Of a stretch of DNA of 31,002 nt, positions 15,361 through 22,785 are shown one piece after another. Position 1 is the first letter of the stretch. Every line of letters begins with the position of its first letter. The stretch is from Conexivisphaera sp046536535 (GTDB lineage: Archaea; Thermoproteota; Nitrososphaeria; Conexivisphaerales; Conexivisphaeraceae), in contig JAWDMO010000007.1 of NCBI GenBank assembly GCA_046536535.1, positions 1-31,002 of the forward strand. The letters are read 5' to 3'. The notes beneath the pieces were generated by a model. That model was not told the origin of the DNA and did no database searches. It worked only from the letters and a program-made list of their open reading frames with translations. Position numbers and translations under genes: made by a program.

Positions 15361-15986
15361 TATTCGACCTCGAGGGCGTCCTGACGCCTCACGAGTTCCT
15401 CCTCGAGCTCGCCGAGCGCGCCGGGAAGTACGAGGAGGTCCTGAGGGAGTTCCGCGCCGGGATAAACGGCCACGGATCGTGGCTCGATAGCCTCAGGAGG
15501 AGGATGGAGATCATGCGCGGAACGCCGATCGAGTTCGCCGAGGAGGTGGCCGCCAAGGTGGACATGGAACCCGGGGCGGCCGAGCTCACCCGCGCCCTGA
15601 AGGGGAGCGGGTGGCAGGTGGCGATAGTGTCCGGGGGGTTCGACATCCTGGGGCCGGCGCTGGATCGCGGGGGGCTCGTCTACGACCGCTTCCTCTCGCA
15701 CAGGCTGGTGTTCGAGCACGGCCTCCTGGTCGGAGCGGAGCTGAGGTTCCCCGACAAGGGCGCGGCGGCCCGGATCCTGAAGGAGGAGATGCGCCCGGAC
15801 TTCGTGGTGGCGGTGGGCGACGGCTGGAACGACGTCCCGATGTTCGAGGAGGCGAACCTGGCGATAGGGTTCCGCCCCAAGCCGGTGCTCGAGAACTACA
15901 TCCACATGGGCGCGTCGAGCATCGAGGAGCTCTCCAGGGTGCTGCTCAGCGGCCGCCTCGAGGCGGCCGCGCGGCGCGCGGTCTAA
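15357..15986 (+). CDS. HAD-superfamily phosphatase, SerB/ThrH-like
   Basis: The product (209 residues from GTG 15357) has the HAD motifs: FDLEGVLT with the Asp4 nucleophile, IVSGGF (motif II), Lys134 (motif III) and GDGWNDVPMF at 154-163 (motif IV). The residue two after the nucleophile is Glu rather than Asp, as in ThrH-type phosphoserine phosphatases (DLEGVL). Phosphoserine is a plausible substrate but unproven. An in-frame ATG at 15273 would add 28 residues. I prefer 15357 because the TATA box at 15296-15304 lies downstream of that ATG. The 3' end overlaps the convergent gene by four bases. Confidence 0.8.
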   Translation: MIFDLEGVLTPHEFLLELAERAGKYEEVLREFRAGINGHGSWLDSLRRRMEIMRGTPIEFAEEVAAKVDMEPGAAELTRALKGSGWQVAIVSGGFDILGPALDRGGLVYDRFLSHRLVFEHGLLVGAELRFPDKGAAARILKEEMRPDFVVAVGDGWNDVPMFEEANLAIGFRPKPVLENYIHMGASSIEELSRVLLSGRLEAAARRAV

Positions 15987-16972
15987 TCGATGCGCCTCAG
16001 CGACAGGCCATCGACGTAGTAGGCCGCGCTCCAGGGCCTCTCGAAGAAGAGCACGGGCACGCCGCCGATCGACGTAATCCTCACCAGGTAGTCGGAGCGG
16101 CCGCGGGGACATCCGGGGCATCCCACGTGTATGCTGACGGCGCCCTCGGACTTCCCGAGCATGAGCAGCTCCCCCGCGTCCTCGCCCACGTCCTTCGAGT
16201 CGTCCGGGTAGATGGACGCCTTTATGCCCGCGTCCTTCAGCGCGGACGCAAGCCCATCGAGGAACCCCTCCACCAGGTGTTCCGGCACGTCGTGGTCCAC
16301 GTAGACCTCGAGGGAGGAATCGGGCCTCATCGACGATATCAGTCCCTCCAGTTCCCCGAGCTCCATCCGTCCGCGGGCCGCGTCCACGGGCGGCTTCACA
16401 ATCCTGCGGTCCGACGTCAGCAGGAACTTGCCCCTGCCGGACGGCGTGTACGGCGAGGAAGCGCTGATCACCCGGAACCGCCTGCCGTGGACGTCCAGGG
16501 GACCCACCTCGAACACGAAGTCCGCGATCACCTCCTCGGGGCCCCCGCCCGAGGCGATGACCAGGGTGCCCCGCCCGACCATGGATATCCTCCTGAGCGT
16601 GTACAGCAGATTCAGGTATTCGCGCTCATCCCCCACCGAGCTGCGCAAAAGCTCGGCGGAATCCGCGAAGACCGCGCCGCCCGAGGACAGCTCGTCCATG
16701 AGCCTGGCCGCCACCACCTTCAGGCCCTCCTCCCTTATCGAGGAGGCGTCTATCGCGCTGGGCGGCTGGCCCGCCGCGCACGCCGGCGGCGACAGGAAGC
16801 TCAGGAGGACCGCGCGCCTCCTCCCGGAGGCCCCGCACGCGGCACCCCCGAGGAGCTCCTCCCTGTCCGGAAGATAGCGGCCCTCTATCAGATAGACCGA
16901 TCCCCCGAGGAGCTCCCCCTCGAGGAACCCCTCCAGGACGTACTCGGGATCGCCGACGGCTCCGGCATCCAA
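15983..16972 (-). CDS. KaiC/RecA-like protein lacking a P-loop
   Basis: The 329-residue product looks like a degenerate KaiC-type ATPase domain with an added C-terminal domain. SVYLIEGRYLPDREELL stands where a Walker A strand-loop would be but has no GxxxxGK(T/S). AVFADSAELL resembles the Walker B strand, and GTLVIASGGGPEEVIADFVFEV resembles the late beta strands of KaiC-like proteins. After about residue 215 comes a segment with repeated acidic loops and CPGCPRG near residue 295. ATP hydrolysis is therefore unlikely; a regulatory or partner role is inferred. TTG 16972 is 28 bases from a TATA element. Confidence 0.6.
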   Translation of the reverse strand: MDAGAVGDPEYVLEGFLEGELLGGSVYLIEGRYLPDREELLGGAACGASGRRRAVLLSFLSPPACAAGQPPSAIDASSIREEGLKVVAARLMDELSSGGAVFADSAELLRSSVGDEREYLNLLYTLRRISMVGRGTLVIASGGGPEEVIADFVFEVGPLDVHGRRFRVISASSPYTPSGRGKFLLTSDRRIVKPPVDAARGRMELGELEGLISSMRPDSSLEVYVDHDVPEHLVEGFLDGLASALKDAGIKASIYPDDSKDVGEDAGELLMLGKSEGAVSIHVGCPGCPRGRSDYLVRITSIGGVPVLFFERPWSAAYYVDGLSLRRID

Positions 16973-16995
16973 TGCTGCGGCTAGGACGGGCCCCC

Positions 16996-17005
16996 GTTAT
17001 TTAGC
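16996..17005 (-). promoter_or_regulatory. TATA element of the KaiC-like gene
   Basis: GCTAAATAAC on the minus strand is centred 28 bases from TTG 16972, supporting a leaderless start at that unusual codon. Confidence 0.6.
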
Positions 17006-17035
17006 GTTTGCCGTTCAACCGCGGGCGCCGCGCGA

Positions 17036-17482
17036 TCACTCCTGGAACACCCCCCAGTTGAGCGATGCCCTCATATGCGACGGGAGCTGCGAGACTATCC
17101 CCAGCCCCGGCGAGTGGAGTCCGCACCCCAGGACCTCCCCGCCGAACTTCACGACCACATATCCGGGGTCCGCCGCGAACTCGCCCCTCACTATGCCCCC
17201 GGTCATGAATGCCAGCAGGTCCTCCTCCCCCGCCAGCTCGACGACGTTCCTCGTCGCCAGCGCGCCTATGATCCTCAGGAACGCGCTGGTCGGCTTCAGC
17301 CCCTTGCCGGAGGGCCTGAGGGCCCTGATGCCCACGGACTCCGAACACGGGAAGTCGCCCGGGATGCCCGGGTCCCCGCTGAATATCCAGTAGCTGTCGC
17401 CGCTCACGAATATCGAGCGCGGTCCGAGGGCGTCCCGGGGGATGCCGAACCTGGACTCGAGGTAGTCCAGCAGCGCCTCCAC
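17036..17482 (-). CDS. PUA-type RNA-binding protein following an RNA methyltransferase
   Basis: The 148-residue product starts MEALLDYLESRFGIPRD and carries PUA-like features towards its C-terminus: FMTGGIVRGEF, YVVVKFGGEVLGCGL and a closing RASLNWGVFQE. Similar small proteins pair with archaeal NOL1/NOP2/Sun methyltransferases, where the PUA part binds the RNA substrate. An upstream TTG at 17524 would add 14 residues overlapping the methyltransferase gene. GTG 17482 begins 11 bases after that stop and is preferred. It is the last gene of the minus-strand operon. Confidence 0.7.
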   Translation of the reverse strand: MEALLDYLESRFGIPRDALGPRSIFVSGDSYWIFSGDPGIPGDFPCSESVGIRALRPSGKGLKPTSAFLRIIGALATRNVVELAGEEDLLAFMTGGIVRGEFAADPGYVVVKFGGEVLGCGLHSPGLGIVSQLPSHMRASLNWGVFQE

Positions 17483-17492
17483 CTCGTGCGGC

Positions 17493-18455
17493 TCAGCGGG
17501 CCTCGGGCTTCCTGAGCAGCGCAATGAACATCCCCCCGGTGTCGTTCATGTGCGGATATATCCTCACCGCCCTCTCGACGCCCGATGAGAACCTGTAGGT
17601 CCTCCCCCTCTCATCGGTCCACTCGCGCAGCCCCGGCTCGGTCCTCAGGGGCAGCTCGATTTCCAGGGGCTCCATGCCCAGCGACAGCGCGTGATCCACG
17701 ACGAGCTCCGCCTCCTCGGGGGCGAACGTGCACACCGAGTACACCAGGATGCCCCCGGGCTGCAGCAATCCGTGCGCCCTCCTGATCAGCGCCATCTGAA
17801 GCCTCGAGATGCTGCGTATCTGATTCAGGGTCAGCCTGGACAGGTGCTCCGGCGCCCTCCTGGCTACGCCCTCAGAGCTGCACGGCGCGTCCAGCAGTAT
17901 CCTGGGGAACGTCACCCCGGGCGCGATGTACCTCGCGTCGTTCCTCGCTATGACTACGTTCGTCACCCTCAGCCTGTCCACGTTGGACCTCAGGGCGCCT
18001 ATCCTCCGGTAATCCACGTCGTTCGCGATTATGGTCCCCGAGTTGCGCATCATCTGTGCCATCTGGGTCGTCTTGCTCCCGGGCGCCGCGGCCATGTCGA
18101 GCACGAGCTCGCCGGGGCCGGGCGACAGCAGGAGCGGCGGCAGCGCCGACGTCAGCTCCTGCACGTAGTAATATCCCAGCAGGTGTTCCAGCGTCCTCCC
18201 GGGATTACCGACGGGGCCCGGGTCGTCCACGTAGAGGAACCACGGGTGCCAGGGAACGCCGCTCGTCCTCATCCCCCTGGCCGAGAGGCGGGCGGCCAGC
18301 TCCCGCGGATCGATCAGCAGCGTGTTCGCCCTCAGGGTGGGCCTGAGGGGCCTGAACTGGTACTCCATGAAGGCGTCGAAGTCGGGCACTATGCTCCTGT
18401 AACGGGACAGGTGCGCCGCCGCCCTCTCGCGCGCGCTCAACGGACCACCCTGCAT
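17493..18455 (-). CDS. NOL1/NOP2/Sun family RNA 5-methylcytosine methyltransferase
   Basis: The 320-residue product contains FRANTL-like LRANTLLID, the SAM-binding DMAAAPGSKTTQ at 120-131, DAPCSSEG with Cys192 and YSVCTFAPEEAE with Cys242. The two cysteines are the pair that form and release the covalent RNA adduct, so a tRNA or rRNA m5C activity is well supported, though the target site is unknown. The longer open frame upstream is a shadow of the AGOG gene. ATG 18455 overlaps the AGOG stop by 19 bases. A PUA-type partner follows. Confidence 0.92.
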   Translation of the reverse strand: MQGGPLSARERAAAHLSRYRSIVPDFDAFMEYQFRPLRPTLRANTLLIDPRELAARLSARGMRTSGVPWHPWFLYVDDPGPVGNPGRTLEHLLGYYYVQELTSALPPLLLSPGPGELVLDMAAAPGSKTTQMAQMMRNSGTIIANDVDYRRIGALRSNVDRLRVTNVVIARNDARYIAPGVTFPRILLDAPCSSEGVARRAPEHLSRLTLNQIRSISRLQMALIRRAHGLLQPGGILVYSVCTFAPEEAELVVDHALSLGMEPLEIELPLRTEPGLREWTDERGRTYRFSSGVERAVRIYPHMNDTGGMFIALLRKPEAR

Positions 18456-19321
18456 GGACGCCTCGCGAGCTCGTCCGACGCCGCTGATGCCAGCCGATCG
18501 CCGATGACGGGCTCGAGCGATTCGTATATCCTGGACCTCGCGTCCTCGATCCCCAGGTCCCGCGGGGCCCAGCCGATCGCCCAGAGCACCGTGTCGAGGT
18601 GGAGGGGCGGAATCCCGCTCCCGAGCGCGACATCCGTCCAGGCGCGCCTCGCGACCTCCGGATGCGCCATCACCGTCCTCACCGGATCCGAGCCGGCGGG
18701 GACATCGACGAGCCCCGAGGAGTACGAGGCGCAGGAGATCCTGACGTCCACCGGTATGGGTACGTCCATCGGGAGGCTGGCGCCCGGACACGACGTCCCG
18801 CGGCACGCGTAGTACGCCATCTTGAGCGAGAACACCACGGTCTTATCGTCGGGCCTCTGCCCCAGGGCGGACGCGACCGCGGCGAGCAGGCCGCGGTGGT
18901 CGGCCAGCAGGACCTCTCGCGGCGAAGCCAGCAGGCGCTCCAGGACCGGGCGGGCGGCGAGCGCCCTCTCGAGCCTGCGCAGCTTGACGCCCCTGGCGAC
19001 CGCGGCGCCCCTGCACGACTTCAGGAAGTCGCCCACCGCGTCCGCGGCGCCCCTGGGGTCCCCCGGGCACTCGTGATCCGCGAAGAAGTCGCGGAAGCAC
19101 CTCCACCATTCCTCCCCCCTCATGGCGAGCCTGTAGCTCACCAGCGCCGTCAGGAGGGAACAGAGCGCGCCGGGCCCCGTACCCCAGCGGCGCGCGACGT
19201 CGGACGCGAACTCCAGCTGGGGGTCCAGCCGGTCCTCGAGCTCCATCACCCGCGCCAGGCCTATCCCCGAGAACAGCCGGGAGAGCGCGCGCAGGCGCTC
19301 ATCGGACACCGACGGCTCCAT
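18437..19321 (-). CDS. Archaeal 8-oxoguanine DNA glycosylase/lyase (AGOG)
   Basis: The 294-residue product fits the AGOG family of helix-hairpin-helix glycosylases: GALCSLLTALVSYRLAMRGEEWW, FSLKMAYYACRG with the catalytic Lys167, VPIPVDVRIS with the catalytic Asp192, and HLDTVLWAIGW. It removes 8-oxoguanine from DNA and nicks the strand by beta-elimination. The family is typical of thermophilic archaea. It begins five bases after the alcohol dehydrogenase stop and overlaps the RNA methyltransferase, so it is co-transcribed with both. Confidence 0.9.
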   Translation of the reverse strand: MEPSVSDERLRALSRLFSGIGLARVMELEDRLDPQLEFASDVARRWGTGPGALCSLLTALVSYRLAMRGEEWWRCFRDFFADHECPGDPRGAADAVGDFLKSCRGAAVARGVKLRRLERALAARPVLERLLASPREVLLADHRGLLAAVASALGQRPDDKTVVFSLKMAYYACRGTSCPGASLPMDVPIPVDVRISCASYSSGLVDVPAGSDPVRTVMAHPEVARRAWTDVALGSGIPPLHLDTVLWAIGWAPRDLGIEDARSRIYESLEPVIGDRLASAASDELARRPCRVVR

Positions 19322-19325
19322 GGGA

Positions 19326-20336
19326 TCACTGCACCCTCACGACGGCGGTGAGCCCCTCAAGCTCGCCCTTCCTGCTCCTTATCGCCGCCTCCTGGAGCTC
19401 GTCGAAGCCGAAGACGTCCTTCGGTATTCCCATGTCGATCCTCTTCGCGGCCTCCACCATCCTGTAGATGGAGCTCCTCCGCACGTTCTGCACGGTCCGG
19501 ATCGTCCTGCCCCACAGGTTCCCGTTGTAGTCCGATACTGTCATGGGGGTCGAGAATATCTGCGATAGAACCAGGACGCCGCCCGGCGCCACCGACCTCA
19601 GCGCCTTCTCCGTGGCCTCCCCTATCGCCGGGAACGATATTATTGCGTCCATGGGCACGGGCGTCCCCTCCTCCAGCATGTTCCCCACCCACCTGGCGCC
19701 GAGCCCCTCGGCGATCTCCCTGTGCGCCCTGGACCGGGTGCTCACGTAGACGTCTATGCCCATGCTCCTGGCGACCTTCATCACGTAGTAGGCGGTGGGG
19801 CCGAACCCGAGGAGGCCGAGCCTGTCGCCCGGGCCCACGCCGGCCAGCTCGAACGCGAGATATCCGGTCATGCCGGGGCACATCATGGGGGCGAGGTCGT
19901 CGAAGTCCAGCGGGATCCCATCCAGGGGGATCGCATATCCCTCCTCGGCTATCACGTACTCCGCGTAGCCCCCGTCGACGTCCCAGCCGGTCCTCCTTAT
20001 CGCCGGACAGTGATTCTCGAGCCCGCTGACGCACATCTTGCAGTAACCGCAGGAGCTGTATATCCACGTGAGGCCGGCCCTATCCCCGGGCCTGAAGCGC
20101 GTGACGCCTTCCCCCACCTCGTCGACGACCCCGGCTATCTGATGCCCGGGCACCAAGGGGGACTTGTGGAGGGGCAGCTCGCCCTCCGCTATGTGGAGGT
20201 CCGTGCGGCAGATCCCGGTCGATTTTATCCTGATCCTCACCTGATGCGGACCGGGCTCCGGCGTCGGGTAATCGTCGACGAACTCGAGCGGCCTTTCCTC
20301 AATCCTGGATTGACGGCGGAGTATCCACGCCCTCAT
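19326..20336 (-). CDS. Zinc-dependent alcohol dehydrogenase, medium-chain family
   Basis: The 336-residue product has catalytic zinc ligands Cys43 (GICRTD), His65 (VPGHQ) and Cys153 (MMCPG). The structural zinc site is Cys96, Cys99, Cys102, Cys110. The nucleotide-binding loop reads GLLGFGPTAYYVMK rather than the common GxGGLG. Alcohol substrate and cofactor preference are unknown. ATG 20336 is preferred over TTG 20360 because it lies 28 bases from the TATA centre. It leads the operon that continues with AGOG, methyltransferase and PUA genes. Confidence 0.92.
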   Translation of the reverse strand: MRAWILRRQSRIEERPLEFVDDYPTPEPGPHQVRIRIKSTGICRTDLHIAEGELPLHKSPLVPGHQIAGVVDEVGEGVTRFRPGDRAGLTWIYSSCGYCKMCVSGLENHCPAIRRTGWDVDGGYAEYVIAEEGYAIPLDGIPLDFDDLAPMMCPGMTGYLAFELAGVGPGDRLGLLGFGPTAYYVMKVARSMGIDVYVSTRSRAHREIAEGLGARWVGNMLEEGTPVPMDAIISFPAIGEATEKALRSVAPGGVLVLSQIFSTPMTVSDYNGNLWGRTIRTVQNVRRSSIYRMVEAAKRIDMGIPKDVFGFDELQEAAIRSRKGELEGLTAVVRVQ

Positions 20337-20359
20337 GGTCGCGCGACGGCCTCCGTCCA

Positions 20360-20368
20360 AGATAAACT
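20360..20368 (-). promoter_or_regulatory. TATA element of the alcohol dehydrogenase operon
   Basis: GTTTATCTT on the minus strand is centred 28 bases from ATG 20336. Confidence 0.6.
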
Positions 20369-20659
20369 TTAACGGATGATGGATTCGAGCGGATGGCGAA
20401 TCCCCACATCATTTGTGGATTTAATTGGTATATTCTCGCGGCGTTTATGCGGGTGTTTAAATATACTCCCGCTAGATGAGTGGATGCGGCCGAGGACCGC
20501 TCCCTCACATCGGCGACTGTGGACTCCGCCGTTCCACCGTTCCACGGGATGGGGGAGCGCGGCGGGAATGTCCCCGGCGCGGGGACGGACGGAGGGACCA
20601 GCGCCCCCGGAAATTGAATGTTCACACCACCTCCGGCATGTACCTGCCCACTACCCCGT
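20369..20659. other. About 290-base intergenic region with promoter-like and hairpin elements, no gene recognised
   Basis: The left part is AT-rich and holds the dyad CCACATCATTTGTGG (20404-20418) and a strong TATA-like stretch at about 20450-20464 (TTTAAATATA), usable on either strand. The right part is GC-rich with a perfect hairpin GTCCCCGGCGCGGGGAC near 20566-20582 and the tandem CCGTTCCA. Short ORFs here have no protein-like codon use, and no tRNA, 5S, SRP or RNase P signature was seen. A plus-strand non-coding RNA is possible. Confidence 0.4.
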
Positions 20660-22204
20660 CTAGTCGTCCCTCAGGGCCTTCGTCGCCGCGGGAAGCCACT
20701 GCAGCACGTCCTCCGCGGTTATGCCGTCCTCGCCCTTGGCGGACGCGGCGAGGTCCCCGGATAGCCCGTGGATGAACACCCCGGCCCGCAGCGCGTCGCC
20801 GGCCTGCAGCCCCATGCCGTACATCGCCGCTACGGTGCCCGTCAGGACGTCGCCCGAGCCCGCGGTCCCCATCCCGGAGTTGCCGCTCATGTTTATGAAC
20901 GCGCTGCCGTCCGGGTACGCTATCACGCTGTGCGCGCCCTTGAGCACGACGTACGAGTTGAGGTCGTGCGCCGCGGCGCGCGCCGACTCCACCCTCGCGG
21001 ACTCCACGTCCCCGACGGACTTCCTCAGGAGCCGGGCCATCTCGCCCGGGTGCGGCGTCAGGATCGTCGGCTTCCCCCTGGACCTCAGGATGGAGGGGTC
21101 CTCCGATATCGCGGTGAGGCCGTCGCCGTCCACTATGAGCGGGCGATCAACCTCCGGGACGAGCGCCCTGACGAGCGCCCCCGCCTCGGGGTCGAGCGAT
21201 ATGCCGGGCCCCAGGACCACGATGTCTATCTCGTGCTCATCTATGAGCTCCAGTATCCTGGTCCGGTTGGACGCGGCGAGGGCCCCGCCGTCCGTCTCGT
21301 CCATCGGCAGATAGACGACCTCGGCCGCGCGCGCCGCTATGAACGGTATCACGGACCTGGGGGCGGCGAGCCTCGAGTACCCCCCGCCGGCCTTCAGAAA
21401 CGAGAGCGATGAGAAGTAAGGTGCCCCGTAATAGTTCCTCGCGCCGGCGACCGCCAGGAGCTTCCCGAACGTGCCCTTGTGGCCCCACGGGGGCCTCCAC
21501 GGCATCCTGGGGGGCTCGTTGATCTCCGTCCTTATGTCCGGGGATTCCTGGAGCTCGGGCGGGAACGATATGTGCGAGACCACGAGCCTGCCGCCGTAAT
21601 GGTACCCCGGATACAGGAGGTTCCCGAGCTTCGGGAGCCCGAACGTGATCGTGTACGAGGCCTTGACCGCGGCGCCGTAAACCCTCCCGTCGTCGCCGCC
21701 GATGCCGGACGGTATGTCGACGCTGAACACGGTCCTGCCCGCCGCGTTGATCTCCTCTATCACCGACCTGTAGATCCCGGTTATGTCCCTGGAGAGGCCG
21801 GTCCCGAAAAGCCCGTCGACTACGGCATCGCACCAGGCGAGCGATGATCTCAGCTCGTCGAGGGGGGTCCCCCCGGATATCGTGCTCGTGCGGATGCCTA
21901 TCCTCGTCACCATCTCGTAGTTCCGGAGCGCTGGACCGCTGTATCCCGATGGATCGCCGACCAGGAACACCCTCACATCGCCCCCGCTCGAGTGGAGCTT
22001 CCTCGCCACGACCAGGGAGTCGCCGCCGTTGTTGCCTATCCCGGCCACGACGACGAAGCGCCTCCCCCGGACGCCCATCTCGCGGAGGATCACGAAGTAC
22101 ACGGCGTGGCCCGCGTTCTCCATCAGGAGCTGATGGTCGACGCCGTATTTGCCGGCGGCCGCTGAGTCGAGGCCGCGCATCTGCTCGACGGTGCTCACCT
22201 TCAT
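20660..22204 (-). CDS. nnr: Bifunctional NAD(P)HX epimerase / ADP-dependent dehydratase
   Basis: The 514-residue product fuses the two NAD(P)H-hydrate repair activities. The N-terminal NnrE (YjeF_N) domain carries MENAGHA, GIGNNGGDSLVVARKL and DGLFGTGLSR. The C-terminal NnrD domain carries VLGPGISLD, TILTPHPGEMARLL, VLKGAHSVI and NSGMGTAGSGDVLTG. It restores heat- or enzyme-damaged NADH and NADPH, which is useful in a thermophile. Both domains appear intact and the length is normal. A TATA element 29 bases upstream supports ATG 22204. Confidence 0.95.
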   Translation of the reverse strand: MKVSTVEQMRGLDSAAAGKYGVDHQLLMENAGHAVYFVILREMGVRGRRFVVVAGIGNNGGDSLVVARKLHSSGGDVRVFLVGDPSGYSGPALRNYEMVTRIGIRTSTISGGTPLDELRSSLAWCDAVVDGLFGTGLSRDITGIYRSVIEEINAAGRTVFSVDIPSGIGGDDGRVYGAAVKASYTITFGLPKLGNLLYPGYHYGGRLVVSHISFPPELQESPDIRTEINEPPRMPWRPPWGHKGTFGKLLAVAGARNYYGAPYFSSLSFLKAGGGYSRLAAPRSVIPFIAARAAEVVYLPMDETDGGALAASNRTRILELIDEHEIDIVVLGPGISLDPEAGALVRALVPEVDRPLIVDGDGLTAISEDPSILRSRGKPTILTPHPGEMARLLRKSVGDVESARVESARAAAHDLNSYVVLKGAHSVIAYPDGSAFINMSGNSGMGTAGSGDVLTGTVAAMYGMGLQAGDALRAGVFIHGLSGDLAASAKGEDGITAEDVLQWLPAATKALRDD

Positions 22205-22227
22205 GGCGATCGTCCAGGGGCGCGCGG

Positions 22228-22238
22228 CATATACGCTC
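22228..22238 (-). promoter_or_regulatory. TATA element of nnr
   Basis: GCGTATATGCC on the minus strand is centred 29 bases from ATG 22204. Confidence 0.55.
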
Positions 22239-22380
22239 TTCTGAGCGGGCCGCGGGGCCGCGCTGTCCGCGAATTCGCGTCGTGACCCCGGCCTTCCGGC
22301 GCCGTGCGACCGGTCGCGCCCGCGGCGCGCCGCCGGACTTCCCCGGAACGGCGCGCGGGACGATCGGCATCGGCCGGATA

Positions 22381-22390
22381 ACTATATTAG
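22381..22390 (+). promoter_or_regulatory. TATA element of the six-cysteine small protein gene
   Basis: ACTATATTAG is centred about 27 bases upstream of TTG 22413, the spacing seen for leaderless genes throughout this window. Confidence 0.65.
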
Positions 22391-22412
22391 ATCGCGATGC
22401 GAATCACGGCCG

Positions 22413-22577
22413 TTGTCCGAGTCCGGCGGCGGAAAGGAGATCGGAGGCCTCGTGGACTGCGAGGTCCGGTGTACGGACGTGTGCGAGAAGGTCAAGGATT
22501 TCGAGGGCTACAACGAGTGCATGAACGAGTGCATCAGGGAGTGCGCCGAGGCCCTCGAGAAGCCCATGAAGCGTTAG
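22413..22577 (+). CDS. 54-residue protein with two CX3CX3C motifs
   Basis: This ORF starts at TTG and encodes an acidic/basic, probably helical protein. Six cysteines lie at 16, 20, 24 and 36, 40, 44, giving CEVRCTDVC, an 11-residue linker (EKVKDFEGYNE) and CMNECIREC. Spacing of i, i+4, i+8 puts three cysteines on one face of each of two helices, suited to disulfides (compare twin-CX3C Tim chaperones) or to Cu(I)/Zn binding (compare CX3C-lined copper storage bundles). Codon use (GAG, AAG, GTG/GTC, AGG) is native. A TATA box sits at leaderless distance. I recognise no family. Divergent from nnr and upstream of a C/D sRNA on the other strand. Confidence 0.75.
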   Translation: MSESGGGKEIGGLVDCEVRCTDVCEKVKDFEGYNECMNECIRECAEALEKPMKR

Positions 22578-22634
22578 GATGCGGGCTAGGCCCCGACGGT
22601 TTCAATGCAGCTATTTTTAGCGCGAATCGGGGAG

Positions 22635-22690
22635 TCAGACATGCCCATCGCTCATCACCGCTCAGCACTTAAAGGAGTCCTCATCCTCCA
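22635..22690 (-). ncRNA. C/D-box 2'-O-methylation guide sRNA
   Basis: Reading the minus strand: box C AGGATGA (22687-22681, one mismatch to RTGATGA), a 15-nt guide, box D' CTGA (22665-22662), 3-nt spacer, perfect box C' GTGATGA (22658-22652), a 13-nt guide, and box D CTGA (22638-22635). Spacings are canonical for archaeal sRNAs bound by L7Ae, Nop5 and fibrillarin. A TATA element at 22711-22720 predicts a transcript start near 22690, three bases before box C. The D' guide is complementary to ACTTAAAGGA, which occurs in the universally conserved archaeal 16S rRNA stretch (E. coli 907-926). The N+5 rule points to U912 in E. coli numbering. The D guide target was not identified. Confidence 0.85.
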
Positions 22691-22710
22691 TCCGGACTTC
22701 GCGCGGACCA

Positions 22711-22720
22711 CGTTTTAAGG
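22711..22720 (-). promoter_or_regulatory. TATA element of the C/D sRNA
   Basis: CCTTAAAACG on the minus strand is centred 28 bases upstream of box C, which places the RNA 5' end just outside the box. Confidence 0.65.
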
Positions 22721-22726
22721 GATAAC

Positions 22727-22742
22727 CCGGGCGCGCGCCCGG
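22727..22742. terminator. 16-base perfect GC palindrome after tatD
   Basis: CCGGGCGCGCGCCCGG lies between the tatD stop and the sRNA promoter. A hairpin here could end the tatD transcript. There is no clear T run, so this is tentative. Confidence 0.35.
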
Positions 22743-22785
22743 AACTACTAGATACCCGTCCGGCGCGCGGTCGACGCGGGGCCCG

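Noticed and set aside
22641..22718. 25-codon plus-strand ORF starting ATGCCCATCG
   Set aside because: It lies antisense across the C/D sRNA, whose box pattern explains the sequence better.
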